DNA of 55,234 bases, taken from CAZFDT01 sp964518335 (GTDB taxonomy: Bacteria; Planctomycetota; Phycisphaerae; Phycisphaerales; Phycisphaeraceae). Positions within the stretch are counted from its first letter, which is position 1, and every line of letters starts with the position of its first letter. Position numbers and translations under genes: made by a program. The notes beneath the pieces were generated by a model. It had not been told where the DNA came from, made no database searches, and saw only the letters and a list, made by a program, of their open reading frames with translations. The stretch spans positions 1 through 55,234 of the forward strand of contig CAZFDT010000034.1 of the NCBI GenBank assembly GCA_964518335.1. Direction: 5' to 3'. Positions 52,868 to 55,234 of the stretch are shown one piece after another.

Positions 52868-54433
52868 CTACTTCCACAGTACGACCGGCACATCATTCTC
52901 CCGCTGCTCGCCTGGGGTGCTGCGGCCGTCTGCAACAAGCTTCTCCAGGACTGCAAGCAGTCGGGCCACGACCTCGGGGTGTTGGGCGTAAAGGTTCGTC
53001 GTCTGAGACGGGTCGGCATCGAGGTCGTACAGTTGCCCTGGCGGCTGCGAGTCCTTCCCCGCGTCGGAGGCGATCGGCTCGCGGCACAGAGCCAGCAGCC
53101 ACTTGCCTTCACGAATGGCGAACTCACCCCGCGCGGAATGCGCCACCAAGCTCGCGCGCACTGGCGCGTCTTCGCCCTTAAGCAGCGACAGAAAGCTCAC
53201 GCTGTCCTCCGCGCCCGCGAGCGGCGGCGGGCTGCCAATCATGTCGGCACAAGTGGCGAAAAGGTCGGTGAGGCAGATGAGCTGATCGCAGCGCGTGCCC
53301 GGCTGGATCACACCTGGCCAGCGCGCAATGAATGGCTCGCGGTGCCCGCCCTCCCAGATGTCGGCCTTCATGCCTCGGTACGGGCCGCTCACGCGGTGAC
53401 CCACCTTCGCAAACCGCTCGGGCTCGGTGTAGTGACAATGCCCATTGTCAGCGGTGAAGATCAGCAGCGTGTTCTCCGCCAGGCCGCTGTGGTCCAGTGC
53501 CGCCGCGATCTGGCCCACCGCCCAGTCGGTCTCCATGATCAGGTCGCCCACGCCGCTGATGCCGCTCTTGCCCTTGAATTGCGACGGCGGCGCAATCGGC
53601 TCGTGGGGCGTGGTGAGTGCGAAGTACAGAAAGAAGGGCGACCGATCGCGCCCCCGTTCCCCGATGTAGTCCACCGCTTTCTGCGTGAGCGTGCCCAGCA
53701 CCTCCTCGAATCGCCAGCCCGGCGCCATCGGCCCGCTCTGTCTGACAAACATTGTCGTGGCCCGCTGCTTGTCCTTGCCGTCCACATCGAAATAGTCGGT
53801 CGGCTGCTGCACGATGCGGTCGTTCTCGATAAAGGTATACGGTGCATAGTTCGGCACGTCGATGCCGAAGTAGTGGTCGAACCCGTGTGCGGTGGGCCCG
53901 CCGCTGATCGGCTCGTCGAAGGCAACTGCAGCATCGCGTCTGGGCCAGTCCAGGCCCAGGTGCCACTTGCCGATTGCGGCGGTGTGATACCCGTGCTCCT
54001 TGAGCATGGCGGCGACCGTCGGCCGGCCGGGGCTGATCAGCGGCGGGTCCCACGGTCGCAGCACCCCTCGCTGCAGACGGGTGCGCCAGGCATAGCGCCC
54101 GGTCAGCATGCCGTACCGCGTGGGTGTGCAGACCGCCGACGGCGAGTGCGCGTCGGTGAACGCCATGCCCTGCTGCGCCAGTTGATCGATGTGCGGCGTC
54201 GCGATCTTGCAGTGCTGCGGATCGAGGAAATGGACATCGCCGTAGCCCAGGTCGTCAGCGAGGATCACGATGATGTTGGGTCGAGATCGCTCCGGTCCTT
54301 TCGTCGCGCCGCCGCCGCCCGCTGGGGCCGGTTCCAGCGCCGACACGTACCGCAGCCCGCTGTAGCCAAAGCCCGCCGTAGCCATGCCGAGACCGCAGTG
54401 CCAGAGAAAATCCCGTCGTGTCCTGTGGGTCAT
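52868..54433 (-). CDS. Exported sulfatase (arylsulfatase A-like)
   Basis: The 521-residue protein begins MTHRTRRDFLWHCGLGMATA, a twin-arginine signal (RRDFL), followed by RPNIIVILADDLGYGDVHFL as the first metal-binding motif. CTPTRYGMLTG (Cys102) is the formylglycine signature, and KWHLGL and FTADNGHCHYTEP are typical of arylsulfatase A-like enzymes. GGAGCAAGGA lies before the ATG at 54433. It converges with the second plus-strand operon. The Tat signal implies it folds and gains formylglycine in the cytoplasm before export. Substrate unknown. Confidence 0.93.
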   Translation of the reverse strand: MTHRTRRDFLWHCGLGMATAGFGYSGLRYVSALEPAPAGGGGATKGPERSRPNIIVILADDLGYGDVHFLDPQHCKIATPHIDQLAQQGMAFTDAHSPSAVCTPTRYGMLTGRYAWRTRLQRGVLRPWDPPLISPGRPTVAAMLKEHGYHTAAIGKWHLGLDWPRRDAAVAFDEPISGGPTAHGFDHYFGIDVPNYAPYTFIENDRIVQQPTDYFDVDGKDKQRATTMFVRQSGPMAPGWRFEEVLGTLTQKAVDYIGERGRDRSPFFLYFALTTPHEPIAPPSQFKGKSGISGVGDLIMETDWAVGQIAAALDHSGLAENTLLIFTADNGHCHYTEPERFAKVGHRVSGPYRGMKADIWEGGHREPFIARWPGVIQPGTRCDQLICLTDLFATCADMIGSPPPLAGAEDSVSFLSLLKGEDAPVRASLVAHSARGEFAIREGKWLLALCREPIASDAGKDSQPPGQLYDLDADPSQTTNLYAQHPEVVARLLAVLEKLVADGRSTPGEQRENDVPVVLWK

Positions 54434-54617
54434 GTCCTTGCTCCAGCGGTATGCATTGCCGTCAGCCGCCCTGTGCGAACACTTTAATGCACAGGGCCAG
54501 GCCTCGCCCGATCGGTATTCGGGCCGCGTTGCGGTAGTCATGCCGCAGCAGCCCGTCTAACCGCTCGCGGCACTCGATCTTCCCAACGGCCTCAGTAGAC
54601 GGATCAGTACCGCACGG

Positions 54618-54815
54618 CACGCGACCGATGACGCGGTGGGGCGTTTCAGGTTGTAATGGTCCACATGCTCCATGATCAGATGGTTGAAGTGTTTCTCACC
54701 GGGCACGAAGAAGTGATCCAGGCATTCGACTTGGCACGATTGTATCCAGCGTTCGATATGAGCGTTCTGATTCGAATAGCACTGGGTTAGTCGCTGGGCC
54801 TTGGCGAGATACCGG
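54618..54815 (-). pseudogene. Integrase-core (rve) transposase fragment
   Basis: On the minus strand the frame reads NQNAHIERWIQSCQVECLDH, then FFVPGEKHFNHLIMEHV and DHYNLKRP, clearly the C-terminal part of an IS3/IS481-like integrase-core transposase (family pattern NxNAxxERxxxSxxxECLDH). The catalytic Glu is in the first segment. Neither an N-terminal part nor a start codon is present, so it is a remnant. Confidence 0.8.
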
Positions 54816-54865
54816 GTGTGGAGAATCGGCCTCCGCTGCCGCGCAGGGTGGTTGTCTCACAACGA

Positions 54866-55179
54866 CCACGTCTGGGACCGGACGACTATCGGATGATTTG
54901 GCACAAGCCGACCTAATGCCCGAAAAGGATGTATCGACGGGTTTTCGCCCGATTGCCCCGGCAGATGGAGCAGCGCGAGGTCACGATCCACGTCGCGCAG
55001 AAGGGCCGACGCACCCGCAAGCTCACGCTGGTCACGCCCTTCCTGGGCGCCGCCGCCTACACCAAGGCGGACCTGGTCGAACTCGATCGGCGGTGATGGG
55101 ACGCGGCATTGGACCTGCGATCGCTGGAGGTGACGCTGCAGATGAACGTGCTGCGCTGCACCACCCCGGCCATGGTGAA
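54866..55179 (+). pseudogene. IS4-family transposase C-terminal remnant
   Basis: One frame reads LGPDDYRMIWHKPT, a stop (54914), then QREVTIHVAQKGRRTRKLTL, VTPFLG and YTKADLVELDRR, another stop (55094), and then WDAALDLRSLEVTLQMNVLR. This matches the Y-R-E-K region of IS4-type transposases (usual form ELYRxRWQVELDLRSLKxTLQM). Two in-frame stops and no N-terminal half make it a dead fragment. Similarity ends at MVNK, exactly where the terminal repeat begins, so another element has probably inserted there. Confidence 0.82.
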
Positions 55180-55234
55180 TAAGAGCACCTAAAAGAACTC
55201 TTGACGGAATCTTCGCCAGCAGATGACGCTGCAG
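55180..55234. repeat. Right copy of 55-bp terminal inverted repeat
   Basis: These 55 bases are the exact reverse complement of bases 1-55. Starting with TAAGAGCACC, the repeat has an outward open frame (EHLKELLTESSPADDAA) directly after the TAA, so it may enter a coding region beyond the contig end. Confidence 0.9.

Noticed and set aside
1..55234. A true 55-kb transposon with 55-bp terminal inverted repeats
   Set aside because: The repeat length equals a standard assembly k-mer and the ends abut transposase debris, so flanking copies of one repeated element explain it better. No transposase for such a unit is intact in the window.

Overview
The window looks like one complete assembly contig from a GC-rich PVC-superphylum bacterium, most likely a planctomycete of the Phycisphaerae type. 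The supporting signs are five formylglycine sulfatases, DUF1559-like prepilin proteins with AFTLVELL leaders, autotransporter-strand PEP-CTERM proteins, AraR-type (GntR plus LacI-like) regulators, three Gfo/Idh/MocA oxidoreductases, two GH172 (DUF2961) enzymes, and no SusC/SusD pair. Taxonomy is inferred from gene content only. I see no rRNA, tRNA or CRISPR array.

Layout. 1-7.0 kb: an unrecognised gene, a ThuA-like protein, a GH20b/GH67N-like glycosidase, an SSS-family transporter and an oxidoreductase. 7.2-8.3 kb: a 5'-truncated IS256 transposase. 8.9-13.7 kb: a GH116 glycosidase in an operon with a short-chain dehydrogenase and a 3-oxoacid CoA-transferase. 13.8-17.7 kb: an esterase and its LacI regulator, divergent from a cytoplasmic sulfatase. 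17.7-31.1 kb: a long minus-strand series running from an AraR-type regulator through a PEP-CTERM protein, a prepilin-like protein, two very large secreted proteins and a sulfatase to an oxidoreductase. 31.6-40.8 kb: the divergent plus-strand operon with an exported sulfatase, two paralogous sialate O-acetylesterase-like (SASA) proteins, a GH172 enzyme and a beta-propeller/PHP protein. 40.9-46.4 kb: a DUF4838 protein and a second prepilin/PEP-CTERM pair, preceded by a decayed copy of the regulator gene. 46.8-52.8 kb: a second plus-strand operon with GH172, sulfatase, oxidoreductase, esterase and SASA proteins. 52.9-55.2 kb: an exported sulfatase, then nested transposase remnants.

How it works together (inference): the genes form a polysaccharide-utilisation island for a sulfated, acetylated glycan. 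Exported sulfatases and esterases trim the polymer, large secreted glycosidase-like proteins and surface PEP-CTERM/prepilin proteins handle or bind it, and cytoplasmic sulfatases, GH172/GH116 enzymes and NAD(P)-dependent oxidoreductases finish the imported fragments.

The most striking feature is a duplicated module: regulator, then PEP-CTERM protein, then prepilin, all placed opposite a divergent catabolic operon. In the second copy the regulator has been reduced to about its first 50 codons, while a near-identical operator is retained. The motif AACTAG-NN-TA(T/G)ACA occurs at four sites, one overlapping a near-consensus promoter of the intact regulator. This suggests one surviving regulator controls both loci. 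Both contig ends carry the same 55-bp sequence in inverted orientation, so the island is bracketed by copies of one mobile repeat.
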